A program made the position numbers and the translations under genes. Of a DNA stretch of 43,924 nucleotides, positions 1-7,599 are shown in pieces (within the stretch, counting starts at the first letter, position 1; every line of letters begins with the position of its first letter). This stretch comes from Dehalococcoidia bacterium (GTDB lineage: Bacteria; Chloroflexota; Dehalococcoidia; GIF9; JAUXIO01), in the NCBI GenBank assembly GCA_030620975.1, contig JAUXIO010000004.1, positions 1 through 43,924 on the forward strand, given 5' to 3'. A model generated the notes under the pieces. That model was not told the DNA's origin and did not search any database. It saw only the letters and a list, made by a program, of their open reading frames with translations.

Positions 1-2
1 GG

Positions 3-47
3 GTGGGGATGCCAGATAAGTTTGTTGGTGATGCTCACCCTTTTTAG
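3..47 (+). CDS. C-terminal tail of an upstream gene (partial, unidentified)
   Basis: The third frame is open from the window edge to a TAG at 45-47 and ends in VGMPDKFVGDAHPF. It stops about 30 bases before the biotin carrier start. Only 14 residues are visible, so the product cannot be named. Another frame is also open here (to 46-48), so even the reading frame is a guess. Confidence 0.3.
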   Translation: MGMPDKFVGDAHPF

Positions 48-79
48 TAATCAAGTCGAGATTAAGGAGGTATCATTAA

Positions 80-301
80 ATGGCAGAAGAGATTATCGTG
101 GCTCCAATACCAGGTAAAATTGTACGTATAAATGTCAGCGAGGGGAACACCGTTGAAGAGGGTGATGAGGTCTGCGTTTTGGAGTCCATGAAAATGGAGA
201 ATCCCATAATCTCTCCGGTGACGGGGAAGGTTAAAGAAGTGAAAATTACGGCGGATCAGTTTGTAGAGGGTGGTAGCCCCATGGTTGTTATTGAGTCTTA
301 G
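80..301 (+). CDS. Stand-alone biotinyl/lipoyl-attachment carrier protein
   Basis: This 73-residue protein is a single biotinyl domain. The biotinylation motif ESMKMEN lies near residues 35-41, and the lysine between the two methionines is the expected attachment site. There is no carboxylase or transferase domain, so it must act in trans as the mobile carboxyl carrier of an acyl-CoA carboxylase, oxaloacetate/methylmalonyl-CoA decarboxylase or pyruvate carboxylase-like complex. The partner subunits are not in the window and may lie just upstream. A strong ribosome binding site, AAGGAGGT, precedes the ATG by about 8 bases. The next gene, radA, is unrelated in function. The motif makes the domain call secure; the specific enzyme complex is unknown. 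Confidence 0.88.
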   Translation: MAEEIIVAPIPGKIVRINVSEGNTVEEGDEVCVLESMKMENPIISPVTGKVKEVKITADQFVEGGSPMVVIES

Positions 302-334
302 ATTGGGGTCATATTAGTTTTTTAATTTGGCAGT

Positions 335-1714
335 TTGAGTAAGCCTAAGCATAGAATCATTTTTATTTGTCAGGAGTGTGGCAAGGAAAGCCCTAAATGG
401 TTGGGGCGCTGCCCCAGTTGTCAGGCGTGGAATAGTTTTGTAGAGACGCCAATTGGCCTTCCCGGCGCTTCGGCTGAGTGGCGAAATTTAACGGAAAGCG
501 CTCCTCAAGAACTTTCTCAGGTAGAGTTGCAAGCAAGTCCCCGCCTTAAGCTTTATTTTAGCGAGCTGAACCGGGTCCTGGGCGGGGGTTTGGTACCAGG
601 TTCACTAGTGCTTGTTAGCGGTGAACCTGGTATTGGTAAATCAACATTACTGCTTCAGGTTGCGGCAACGGCCCCCGAGAGTGAGAGAGCAGTTATCTAT
701 GTTTCCGGGGAGGAGTCCGTTTATCAGGTCAAGCTCAGGTCGGAGCGATTGGGGCTGAAAAGAGAGAAGCTTTACCTTCTTTCGGAGACCAATCTAGAGA
801 TTGTCTTAGAGCAGCTGGAAAAGTTGTCACCGAGCATGGTGATTGTTGATTCCATTCAAGCTGTCTGTGTTGAAGGTACAGCTGGCATATCGGGCAGCAT
901 TACTCAAATACGTGAGTCCACTTTAAGGCTTATGAATTGGGCGAAGCGAACCGGCGTGCCAGTGCTTATTACCGGGCACGTCACCAAGGAGGGAGCGATT
1001 GCTGGGCCCAAAGCACTGGAACACATCGTTGACGTAGTTTTATATTTTGAGGGTGAGCCTTTTAGTAATTATCGGGTGTTACGGAGTGTGAAGAACCGTT
1101 TTGGTTCAACCAGCGAGATAGCTGTGTTTGAGATGGGCGATGGCGGCTTGGCAGAGGTGGAAAATCCATCCCGAGCTTTTTTGTCTCAGCGGAGTGATGT
1201 GGCTGTTGGCTCAGTGGTCGTGCCTACTCTTGGGGGTAGCCGCCCCCTGCTGGTGGAGATTCAGGCCTTGACTACGCTAACCAGCTTTACTTCTCCCAGG
1301 CGCGTTGCTAATGGGGTTGATTTTGGTCGGTTGCTTTTAATCATTGCCGTGCTTTCTAAACGTAGCAGAATAAACCTTTCTAACCAGGATATTGTGGTTA
1401 ATGTTACCGGTGGCTTGAAGGTTGATGAGCCAGCGGCTGATTTGGGAATTGCCCTGGCTATCGCCTCAAGTTTTCGGGATATTGGTGTAGTTCCAGAACT
1501 TGTAGCGCTGGGAGAGGTGGGGTTAAGTGGCGAACTTAGGCCGGTGCCACAGCTGGAGCGGCGCATTGCTGAAGCTGTCAGGTTGGGTTTTAAGCGCTGT
1601 CTCGTCCCGGCCATATCTGCTAAGTCTCTCGTTGGGTCGATAGATGTCCAGCTTATTGAAGTGAATACTGTTGCCGAAGCCTTGCGCTTGGGGCTTGTCA
1701 AGGGGGTGGGGTGA
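335..1714 (+). CDS. radA: DNA repair protein RadA
   Basis: RadA (Sms) is a RecA-like, DnaB-type ATPase that drives branch migration during recombinational repair in the cytoplasm. The 459-residue protein has the full family architecture. An N-terminal zinc finger uses Cys12, Cys15, Cys26 and Cys29. The Walker A loop GEPGIGKST spans residues 96-104. The RadA signature KNRFG is at residues 253-257, and a Lon-protease-like C-terminal domain follows. Length is normal for the family. The TTG start at 335 lacks a good Shine-Dalgarno sequence but places the zinc finger correctly. The stop overlaps the GTG of ispD (GTGA), so the two are probably translationally coupled. Confidence 0.95.
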   Translation: MSKPKHRIIFICQECGKESPKWLGRCPSCQAWNSFVETPIGLPGASAEWRNLTESAPQELSQVELQASPRLKLYFSELNRVLGGGLVPGSLVLVSGEPGIGKSTLLLQVAATAPESERAVIYVSGEESVYQVKLRSERLGLKREKLYLLSETNLEIVLEQLEKLSPSMVIVDSIQAVCVEGTAGISGSITQIRESTLRLMNWAKRTGVPVLITGHVTKEGAIAGPKALEHIVDVVLYFEGEPFSNYRVLRSVKNRFGSTSEIAVFEMGDGGLAEVENPSRAFLSQRSDVAVGSVVVPTLGGSRPLLVEIQALTTLTSFTSPRRVANGVDFGRLLLIIAVLSKRSRINLSNQDIVVNVTGGLKVDEPAADLGIALAIASSFRDIGVVPELVALGEVGLSGELRPVPQLERRIAEAVRLGFKRCLVPAISAKSLVGSIDVQLIEVNTVAEALRLGLVKGVG

Positions 1715-2445
1715 TTAAGGCTTCTAAAGTTGGGGCTATCATAGTTGCTGCAGGTAGAAGCGAGCGAATAGGTGGAGCAGATAAGCTATTTCTACCTCTG
1801 GGTGGCAAGCCGCTGCTGGCTTGGTCAGTTGATATCTGTGGGGAGTGCAATTTAATTCATCAGATAGTTGTTGTATTGAGTGAAGGGAACTTGCAGTTGG
1901 GGCAGAAGCTGGTGAAAGAAAGAAGTTGGTCTAAAGCGGTTGTGGTGTGTCTCGGTGGTAAGCGACGGCAGGATTCGGTGAGGCAGGGATTAAATAAATT
2001 GAAGGGATGCGATTGGGTGATGATTCATGATGGAGATCGCCCCTTTCTAACCTCAGATTTGATTCAAAGGGGATTGAAGGCGGTTGTGGAAGCTGGAGCC
2101 ACTGCAGCAGCAGTTCCAGTAAAGGAAACTATCAAGCTCAGCGGTGAACATATGTTGGTTGAGGAGACATTGCCACGCTCCCGGTTATGGGTGGTGCAGA
2201 CTCCTCAGATATTTCGCTTTGATATAATAGTTAAAGCCTACCAGCAAGTAGATGAGGAAGTTACCGATGATGCCAGTTTGGTAGAGAAGTTGGGCTATAA
2301 AGTTAAGCTCTATGCTGGCGGCTATGACAATGTAAAGGTGACCACTCCAGAAGATCTGGCATTAGCCAAGATTATAGCAAAGGATAGGGGGAAGGATGCG
2401 TGTTGGAATCGGCTACGATGTTCACCCACTGATTTTAGGGCGTAA
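1711..2445 (+). CDS. ispD: 2-C-methyl-D-erythritol 4-phosphate cytidylyltransferase
   Basis: IspD transfers CMP from CTP to methylerythritol phosphate in the non-mevalonate isoprenoid pathway. The N-terminal nucleotide-binding loop AAGRSERIGGADK, the later TDDASLVE motif and the C-terminal VKVTTPEDL segment are all present. One motif departs from the family: the usual HDGARP or HDAARP reads HDGDRP at residues 106-111, with Asp109 in place of Ala. The GTG start overlaps the radA stop. The 3' end overlaps ispF by 50 bases in another frame, and IspD and IspF catalyse neighbouring steps of the pathway. Length (244 residues) is a little above the usual 225-235 because the reading frame runs on through the ispF start. 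Confidence 0.93.
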   Translation: MIKASKVGAIIVAAGRSERIGGADKLFLPLGGKPLLAWSVDICGECNLIHQIVVVLSEGNLQLGQKLVKERSWSKAVVVCLGGKRRQDSVRQGLNKLKGCDWVMIHDGDRPFLTSDLIQRGLKAVVEAGATAAAVPVKETIKLSGEHMLVEETLPRSRLWVVQTPQIFRFDIIVKAYQQVDEEVTDDASLVEKLGYKVKLYAGGYDNVKVTTPEDLALAKIIAKDRGKDACWNRLRCSPTDFRA

Positions 2446-2869
2446 GTTGATGTTGGGGGGAGTAGAAATACCCTCTGATAAAGGCCTGTCTGGATATAGT
2501 GATGCCGATGTTCTAGCTCATGCCATAATTGATGCTCTGCTTGGCGCTGCTGGTCTTGGTGATATTGGCAGTCAATTTCCAGCGGCAGATCCCAAGTATA
2601 AGGATATTTCTAGCCTTATTTTGATGGGTAAAACTAAGAAATTGGTTGAGGCACAGGGCTTCAAAACTGTGAATATTGATGCTACTATTATTGCTCAGCG
2701 TCCTAAGCTCTCGCCATTTATTGGAAAAATGCGCTATCAAATTAGTCAAGCTTTAGGCGTTGAGGTGACGCAAGTTGCAGTTAAAGCTACTAGTGGTGAA
2801 GGTTTGGGTTTTATAGGCAGGGAAGAGGGAGTGTGTGCTCAGGCGGTTGCCTTGATAGATACGATTTGA
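2396..2869 (+). CDS. ispF: 2-C-methyl-D-erythritol 2,4-cyclodiphosphate synthase
   Basis: IspF cyclises the CDP-methylerythritol phosphate product of the MEP pathway with loss of CMP; the active enzyme is a zinc-dependent trimer. The 157-residue protein shows the metal-binding GYDVH near the N terminus, the SDADVLAHAIIDALLGAAGLGDIG signature region around residues 35-60, and the C-terminal KATSGEGLGFIGREEG motif. Length is typical. The ATG at 2396 lies inside the end of ispD, giving a 50-base out-of-frame overlap. This suggests coupled translation of the two isoprenoid enzymes. Confidence 0.95.
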   Translation: MRVGIGYDVHPLILGRKLMLGGVEIPSDKGLSGYSDADVLAHAIIDALLGAAGLGDIGSQFPAADPKYKDISSLILMGKTKKLVEAQGFKTVNIDATIIAQRPKLSPFIGKMRYQISQALGVEVTQVAVKATSGEGLGFIGREEGVCAQAVALIDTI

Positions 2870-2890
2870 TAAGTTCGTAGGGAGAAATTT

Positions 2891-3592
2891 GTGAGGCTTA
2901 TTAAGAGTATTAAAAGGGATATTCAGGCGGTTTTTGAGCATGATCCGGCGGTGAGGAATGTCTGGGAGATTATTCTTGCTTATCCTGGTTTTCATGCTCG
3001 TCAGTTTCATCGCATCGCTCACACTTTGTGGAATTGGCATATCCCGGTATTGCCTCGGTTGCTTTCGCATCTCAATCGATTTCTTACCGGGATTGAGATT
3101 CACCCCGGGGCTAAGATTGGTGAGGGATTTTTTATTGACCATGGCATGGCAGTGGTTATTGGTGAGACCACGGAGATTGGGAATAATGTTGTTCTCTACC
3201 AGGGGGTGACTTTGGGCGGCACCAGCCTACGGCGGGAAAAGCGCCATCCCACTTTAGGTAATAATGTAGTTGTTGGTGCTGGCGCACGACTTATTGGAGC
3301 CATTACTATTGGGGATAATGTCAAAATCGGGACTGGCTCCGTAGTTATCAAGTCGGTACCGCACAACGCCACTGTAATTGGGGTACCAGGGCGAGTAGTT
3401 GAGGTTCGTGATCCAGATATGGATACTGTGGAGAAGTTGCCTGACCCCGTTGGTGAGAAACTTCAGAATTTGGAAAAGAGGGTAGCGGAGCTGGAAGAAC
3501 GCTTGGCAAGTTTGGGTGTTGGCCAAAGTGTTGAGAAGTTTAAAGCAGCCGTTGACCCTTCATCTTCAGAGGAAACAGGTGAAGGTACTTAA
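2891..3592 (+). CDS. cysE: Serine O-acetyltransferase
   Basis: CysE acetylates L-serine with acetyl-CoA to give O-acetylserine, the first step of cysteine synthesis. The 233-residue protein has a short helical N-terminal domain and then a left-handed beta-helix built of hexapeptide repeats (about residues 70-170). It carries the catalytic-region motifs [20 protein letters not shown] and GGTSL. A C-terminal extension of about 45 residues is heptad-like and probably coiled coil, longer than in minimal bacterial CysE. The start is GTG after AGGGAGAAATTT. The 3' end overlaps the likely cysS start by 14 bases, pairing cysteine synthesis with cysteine charging. Confidence 0.92.
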   Translation: MRLIKSIKRDIQAVFEHDPAVRNVWEIILAYPGFHARQFHRIAHTLWNWHIPVLPRLLSHLNRFLTGIEIHPGAKIGEGFFIDHGMAVVIGETTEIGNNVVLYQGVTLGGTSLRREKRHPTLGNNVVVGAGARLIGAITIGDNVKIGTGSVVIKSVPHNATVIGVPGRVVEVRDPDMDTVEKLPDPVGEKLQNLEKRVAELEERLASLGVGQSVEKFKAAVDPSSSEETGEGT

Positions 3593-4943
3593 TACTCTGT
3601 CTGGGAAGAAGGAAGAGTTTTCTCCCCAGGGTGAAATAGTAACAATGTATGTTTGTGGGGTTACTACTTATGATGCTTGTCATATTGGCCACGCTATGAG
3701 CTACATTATATTTGATGTGGTCAGGCGTTATCTGGAATTTAGGGGCTATAAAGTAAAACATGTGCAGAATTTTACAGACATTGACGACAAGATTATAAAT
3801 CGTGCTCAGCAGTTGGGAATATCGCCATTAGAGCTATCTAACGAGTATATTTCCCAATATTTTGTTGATATGGATGCTCTAAATATAAAGCGAGCTCATA
3901 TCTATCCGAAGGCGACCGAGGAGATATCTAGAATTATTGAGATTATACGGGGCTTGGTTAACAAAGGTTATGCCTACGAATCTGATGGTAGCGTTTATTT
4001 TAGAGTAAGAAACTTTCCCGATTATGGTAAACTCAGCCGCCAAAATTTGAAGGAGATGATATCTGGGGGGAACATTGAAGAAGGCAAAAAGGAGTACCCG
4101 TTGGATTTTGCCTTGTGGAAAGCGGCGAAGCCCAGTGAGCTTTCGTGGCCCAGTCCCTGGGGGGAGGGCAGACCAGGCTGGCATATAGAATGTAGTGCTA
4201 TGGTATTGGAATACCTTGGGGAGACCATTGATATTCATGGTGGCGGATATGATCTTGTTTTCCCTCATCACGAGAACGAGATAGCACAAGCTGAAAGCTT
4301 TACTGGAGTTGTGCCTTTTGCTAAGTATTGGCTGCACAATGGATTGGTACAGGTTGGGGAAAGTAAGATGAGCAAGTCTTTGGGCAATCTGATAACCATT
4401 AAGGAAGTGCTGCAGCTCTTTAGCCCGGATGCCATCCGCCTTTTTGTACTCAATTCACATTATCGCAGTTCACTGACTTATAGCAAGGAAGCTTTGGAAG
4501 CTGCTGGGAGGGGTGTGGAGAGGTTGAGTCAAGCAGTTAGGAGCATGGCAGAGAGGTGCGAAGGAGCGAGCGTGCTTGAGGTCGAGCCTTTCAGGCGGAG
4601 ATTCATTGAGGCGATGGATAACGATTTTAATACCGCCCAAGCAATGGCAGTGCTTTTTGAGTTGGTGAGGGAGATTAATCGCTGTCAGGGAGCGGGTGTT
4701 GATGTAGCGGAAGCTAGGCACAGTTTAGCGGAGTTAGCTGGTGTCTTGGGTTTCACTTTGCAACAAAAGGTGAAGTTGCCCGCTGGCTTTGAGCCTTTCG
4801 TTGAGCTTCTCATATCAGTTCGGGATGAGTTGCGGCGAGCTAATGAGTGGCAGCTTGCTGATAAGATACGCAGTGGCCTGGCCGAGCAGGGAATAGAACT
4901 TGAAGATACGCCCAAAGGTACGGCGTGGAAAAGCAAGAGGTAA
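3579..4943 (+). CDS. cysS: Cysteinyl-tRNA synthetase
   Basis: CysRS is a class I synthetase that charges tRNA-Cys. The protein has [17 protein letters not shown] near the N terminus (zinc-ligand Cys and the HIGH motif), then [19 protein letters not shown] with further zinc ligands, and the KMSKSLGN catalytic loop, followed by the helical anticodon-binding domain. I place the start at the GTG at 3579, which has AGAGGA about 6 bases upstream and gives a family-like N terminus ([13 protein letters not shown]) and 454 residues. The frame stays open back to a TTG at 3516, but that extension does not look like CysRS. It overlaps cysE by 14 bases. A tRNA-Cys gene lies at 18419-18491. Confidence 0.94.
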   Translation: MKVLNTLSGKKEEFSPQGEIVTMYVCGVTTYDACHIGHAMSYIIFDVVRRYLEFRGYKVKHVQNFTDIDDKIINRAQQLGISPLELSNEYISQYFVDMDALNIKRAHIYPKATEEISRIIEIIRGLVNKGYAYESDGSVYFRVRNFPDYGKLSRQNLKEMISGGNIEEGKKEYPLDFALWKAAKPSELSWPSPWGEGRPGWHIECSAMVLEYLGETIDIHGGGYDLVFPHHENEIAQAESFTGVVPFAKYWLHNGLVQVGESKMSKSLGNLITIKEVLQLFSPDAIRLFVLNSHYRSSLTYSKEALEAAGRGVERLSQAVRSMAERCEGASVLEVEPFRRRFIEAMDNDFNTAQAMAVLFELVREINRCQGAGVDVAEARHSLAELAGVLGFTLQQKVKLPAGFEPFVELLISVRDELRRANEWQLADKIRSGLAEQGIELEDTPKGTAWKSKR

Positions 4944-4954
4944 TCGGTTACCTC
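4937..4954 (+). terminator. Short hairpin over the cysS stop codon
   Basis: GAGGTAA and TTACCTC form a perfect 7-bp stem with a 4-base loop that includes the cysS stop codon. The downstream sequence is T-rich but has no clean T run directly after the stem. It could be a weak terminator or an mRNA 3'-end stabiliser before the independently promoted DUF5320 cluster. Confidence 0.35.
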
Positions 4955-5082
4955 ATCTAATTTAAGCTCAAGCTCTTAGATTTAATTTTCCTCAGGTAGT
5001 TTTTCAATTTTTCGTTCTCATTTTCGCCATCTTACTTTGTTGGTAATTTCACTGAAAATTAGCGTTATAGAATGGCGGGGAC

Positions 5083-5111
5083 TTGACAGATGGTTGAGCA
5101 TTCTTTAAAAT
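5083..5111 (+). promoter_or_regulatory. Sigma-70-type promoter for the DUF5320/NifX cluster
   Basis: TTGACA (5083-5088), a 17-base spacer and TAAAAT (5106-5111) form a near-consensus housekeeping promoter. It lies about 60 bases upstream of the first DUF5320 gene, so this cluster is probably transcribed separately from cysS. Confidence 0.75.
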
Positions 5112-5169
5112 GATTATGGACATATGTCAATAATTCCGTTGAAATCACTGTAGGAAGGAGGTGAATAGG

Positions 5170-5436
5170 ATGCCATTAGGAGATAGAACTGGACCTATGG
5201 GGATGGGACCGATGACGGGGAGAGCGGCTGGTTATTGTGCCGGTTTTGGCATGTCAGGCTTTGCTAATCCCGTACCTGGACGCTTTGGTGGGTCATATGG
5301 ATATCCTTATGCTGGTGGGTATGGAGCTGGTATGCCTTATATGGGCTATGGCTACCCCTATGCTGGCTGGGGACGCGGCTGGGGACGTGGTTGGGGACGT
5401 GGACGTGGTTGGGGACGTGGACGTGGCTGGTGGTAA
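5170..5436 (+). CDS. DUF5320-type Gly/Tyr/Trp/Arg-rich small protein
   Basis: This small protein (88 residues from the ATG at 5170) starts with MPLGDRTGPMGMGPMTGRAAGYCAG, the usual opening of DUF5320-type proteins (MPxGDxTGPxGxGPxTGRxxGYCAG). The centre is rich in Gly, Tyr and Pro. The last 25 or so residues are a Trp-Gly-Arg repeat ending in Trp-Trp. The GTG at 5161 is part of the Shine-Dalgarno AAGGAGGTG, so the ATG 9 bases later is the better start. Function is unknown; in my knowledge of the family such genes often sit beside NifX-like and Mrp/NBP35 genes, as here. One Cys (in GYCAG) is a possible metal ligand. There is no signal peptide or membrane segment. Confidence 0.82.
   Translation: MPLGDRTGPMGMGPMTGRAAGYCAGFGMSGFANPVPGRFGGSYGYPYAGGYGAGMPYMGYGYPYAGWGRGWGRGWGRGRGWGRGRGWW
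5365..5433 (+). repeat. In-gene tandem repeat encoding Trp-Gly-Arg-Gly units
   Basis: Degenerate repeats of GGNTGGGGACG and GGACGT run to the end of the first DUF5320 gene and encode alternating WGRG and RGRG units. Such repeats can change copy number by slippage, so the C-terminal length may vary between strains. Confidence 0.7.
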
Positions 5437-5473
5437 AATTATAGATTAAATATTGTGAGGGAGGTGAAGAGGC

Positions 5474-5677
5474 ATGCCGTTTGGAATGGGACCAGCAGGC
5501 TGGGCTTATGGTTATCCTTATCCTTATGCTGGGGGGTCGCCTTATTATGGCGGTTATGGATGGCCTTGGGCGCCTCTTTCTAAGGAGCAGGAGATAGCAA
5601 TGCTTGAAGACCAAGCTCGGGCTTTGGAACATGAGTTAGAAGGTATTAGGGAAAGGCTGGAGGAGCTTAAGAAATAG
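5474..5677 (+). CDS. Second DUF5320-type small protein with C-terminal coiled coil
   Basis: This 67-residue protein has a Gly/Tyr/Pro-rich N-terminal half (MPFGMGPAGWAYGYPYPYAG) followed by a charged helix from about residue 36 to the end (EQEIAMLEDQARALEHELEG and onward), a likely coiled coil. It lacks the Trp-Gly-Arg tail of the gene before it but shares its Tyr/Gly composition. A similar leucine-spaced helix ends the NifX-like protein encoded next, hinting that the two could pair. The Shine-Dalgarno GGGAGGTG lies just upstream of the ATG. It follows the first DUF5320 gene by 37 bases, so it is probably co-transcribed. Biochemical role unknown. Confidence 0.78.
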   Translation: MPFGMGPAGWAYGYPYPYAGGSPYYGGYGWPWAPLSKEQEIAMLEDQARALEHELEGIRERLEELKK

Positions 5678-5740
5678 AAGACCTGAGAGCGCAATGTAAT
5701 TGGCTAATGCCGTTTGTTTCCCAGATAACTTTAAACGAGG

Positions 5741-5769
5741 GTGACAATTAGATAGCTAGGTGCTAGAAT
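5741..5769 (+). promoter_or_regulatory. Promoter upstream of the NifX-like gene
   Basis: GTGACA (5741-5746), a 17-base spacer and TAGAAT (5764-5769) resemble a sigma-70 promoter with one mismatch per box. It lies in the 168-base gap before the NifX-like gene, so that gene may have its own start besides read-through from 5083. Confidence 0.5.
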
Positions 5770-5845
5770 AAGGGAACTGGAGACAGGGTAGCAGGCTCAG
5801 GAATCTAGTTTAATTATTTGTCATTAGGAGAAAGGTAGGGCAGCT

Positions 5846-6370
5846 ATGAAGATTGCGATATCGGCGACGGCGCCTAGCTTGAATGCCGATGTAGACCCTC
5901 GTTTTGGGCGCTGTCAGTATTTCGTTATTGTTGACCCAGCAACTATGGAGTTTGAGGCTTTAGAAAATCCCAATGTATCTGGTTTAAGCGGTGTTGGTAT
6001 TTCTACTGCTCAGATGATTGCCAGTAAGGGAGTGAGCGTTGTACTTACTGGTAATTGTGGGCCCAAGGCGTATCAGACCCTTTCAGCAGTTGGCATTCAA
6101 GTTATTAGCGGAGTTGTGGGTAAAGTGCGGGATGCCACTGAGAGTTATAAAGCGGGACAGCTTGGAGCGACCCCTCAACCTACTGTGGATGCCCATTTTG
6201 GTATGGGTATGGGTAGAGGAGTTGGTACGATGTCTGGGGTGGGGCCAGCTTCTCAATCGGCAAGCTCAGAGCACGAAGTAGAAGTGCTTAAAGCTCAGAG
6301 TCAGATGCTATTGCAGCAGTTGAGGCAAGTCCAGCGGCGAATAGAAGAATTAGAGAAAAAGAAGTCCTAA
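5846..6370 (+). CDS. NifX/NifB-C-type dinitrogenase cofactor family protein
   Basis: Residues 1 to about 115 match the dinitrogenase iron-molybdenum cofactor biosynthesis fold (NifX/NafY/NifB C-terminal type, also seen in the orange protein Orp). Visible marks are MKIAISATAPSLNADVDPRF at the start, CQYFVIVD, the GVGISTAQMIASKGVSVVLTGNCGPKA core and a final VGKVRDATESYKAG. Members bind or carry metal-sulfur clusters. No nitrogenase genes are visible, so nitrogen fixation should not be assumed. A glycine/methionine-rich linker with GMGMGRGVG joins the fold to a C-terminal helix of about 30 residues (EVEVLKAQSQMLLQQLRQVQ and onward) resembling the helix of the DUF5320 protein upstream. Shine-Dalgarno: AGGAGAAAGG. 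Confidence 0.85.
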   Translation: MKIAISATAPSLNADVDPRFGRCQYFVIVDPATMEFEALENPNVSGLSGVGISTAQMIASKGVSVVLTGNCGPKAYQTLSAVGIQVISGVVGKVRDATESYKAGQLGATPQPTVDAHFGMGMGRGVGTMSGVGPASQSASSEHEVEVLKAQSQMLLQQLRQVQRRIEELEKKKS

Positions 6371-6410
6371 TAGACAACACTAGACAAGCTAGTAATTCTA
6401 GTAAACAACT

Positions 6411-6419
6411 TGCTATAGT
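6411..6419 (+). promoter_or_regulatory. Possible extended -10 promoter upstream of mrp
   Basis: TGCTATAGT fits an extended -10 element (TGnTATAaT) without a good -35 box. It lies about 180 bases before mrp in the 227-base gap. The leader would include the inverted repeat at 6473-6524. Weak evidence. Confidence 0.3.
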
Positions 6420-6472
6420 ATTGGCTAATATAAAGTGATATTTATTGCTCGTGGCAAAGGTGGTAGGAGAAG

Positions 6473-6524
6473 TTATTAACATCTTTGCCTTTCTTTTTGC
6501 CTTGGGCTTGATAGATGTTAATAA
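6473..6524 (+). repeat. 12-bp perfect inverted repeat in the mrp leader
   Basis: TTATTAACATCT (6473-6484) and AGATGTTAATAA (6513-6524) are exact reverse complements separated by 28 bases. Allowing one mismatch, the arms extend to 15 bp. No T run follows, so this looks more like paired operator half-sites or a leader RNA stem than a terminator. Confidence 0.6.
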
Positions 6525-6597
6525 GTTAACATTGCTCTGCTCAGAGGATAGATTACGGTTAGCTTCTTGACGTGCTATTTTTTTAAGGAGATGTTGT

Positions 6598-7599
6598 ATG
6601 TTAACTGAGATACAGGTTAGGGAAAACCTGAAGCAAGTGCTTGTTCCCGGCGTGTTGCGTAGCTTGATACAACTTAATCTCGTTCGCAGCATAGATATTG
6701 CTGATGACAAATTGGAAATCGCATTGGCTTCAGCAGCTTTGAATAGCAGTGCTCAAGTTTGGCTTAAGGATAAGGTGTTAGAGGTTGCACATGGGCTTCC
6801 CGGGGTGCGTGAGGCCAAGGTTGAGTTTACTGAAACGAAGCCTAAGGAGGTTAACCGAATCGGGCATGTGGTGGCGGTTATGAGTGGTAAAGGCGGAGTG
6901 GGTAAGTCTTTAGTGGCCAGCCTGATGGCTGTTGCCATGGCTAGAGAAGGTAAAGACGTTGGTGTCCTTGATGCCGATATCACCGGTCCCAGCATTCCCA
7001 AGATGTTCGGTATAAGCAGTCATCCCGGCGGCAGTGAGAATGGGCTTTTACCCGTGCTATCAAAGGCGGGAATTGAAATTATGTCTATTAATCTTCTGCT
7101 ACCCCAGGAGGACGATGCTGTCATTTGGCGAGGACCTCTTATTGGTAAGGCGATAACCCAGTTCTGGGAGGAGGTGCTTTGGGGTAAGCTTGATTACCTT
7201 ATTGTGGATTTACCGCCGGGTACTGCTGATGCCCCGCTGACGGTGATGCAATCTTTACCATTAGCGGGAGTAGTTATTGTATTTACCCCTCAGGCCCTTA
7301 CTGCAATGGTGGTAAAGAAAGCGGTGAAAATGGCGCAAACCATGAAAACGCCTATTTTGGGCGTAGTGGAAAATATGAGTTATTTACTTCTGCCAGATAC
7401 AGGGAAGAAATTAGAGCTTTTTGGTGAAAGTAAGGGGGAAGAGATGGCAAAAGCGGCTGCAGCACCCTTTTTGGGTTCCTTTCCCATTGACCCTGAGCTG
7501 GCTAATTTGTGTGACCGGGGAGAGATTGAGCGCTATAACTCAGATGCTTTTAGCGCTTTTGCTAGAGCTCTTGCTGAGACAATGGCTGCTCTTGATTAA
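6598..7599 (+). CDS. mrp: Mrp/NBP35-family P-loop ATPase with N-terminal DUF59
   Basis: Mrp/ApbC proteins are cytoplasmic MinD-like ATPases that carry [4Fe-4S] clusters to target apoproteins. Residues 1 to about 78 form a MIP18/DUF59-type domain. The deviant Walker A motif GKGGVGKS is at residues 97-104 with the signature Lys98. DADITGPSIPKMFG and the switch DLPPGTADAPLTVMQ follow. The segment that normally reads VENMSYxxCPHCG is VENMSYLLLPDTG (about 256-269), so both cysteines that bridge the cluster at the dimer interface are missing. The ATPase core is intact. It may act as a regulatory or partner ATPase rather than a cluster scaffold. Start ATG follows AAGGAG. It sits beside NifX-like and DUF5320 genes. 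Confidence 0.88.
   Translation: MLTEIQVRENLKQVLVPGVLRSLIQLNLVRSIDIADDKLEIALASAALNSSAQVWLKDKVLEVAHGLPGVREAKVEFTETKPKEVNRIGHVVAVMSGKGGVGKSLVASLMAVAMAREGKDVGVLDADITGPSIPKMFGISSHPGGSENGLLPVLSKAGIEIMSINLLLPQEDDAVIWRGPLIGKAITQFWEEVLWGKLDYLIVDLPPGTADAPLTVMQSLPLAGVVIVFTPQALTAMVVKKAVKMAQTMKTPILGVVENMSYLLLPDTGKKLELFGESKGEEMAKAAAAPFLGSFPIDPELANLCDRGEIERYNSDAFSAFARALAETMAALD

Noticed and set aside
1261-1701. Antisense frame of 146 codons inside radA.
   Set aside because: It lies wholly within a well-conserved coding region and resembles no known family.
5264-5632. Antisense frame of 122 codons opposite the DUF5320 genes.
   Set aside because: The repetitive Gly/Trp-rich sense strand leaves the opposite strand open. 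There is no ribosome site, and the composition (His/Arg/Pro/Ser runs) is that of a shadow.
5846-6370. Nitrogen fixation, based on the NifX-like protein.
   Set aside because: There is no nifHDK or other nitrogenase gene in the window, and this fold is widespread in non-fixing anaerobes.
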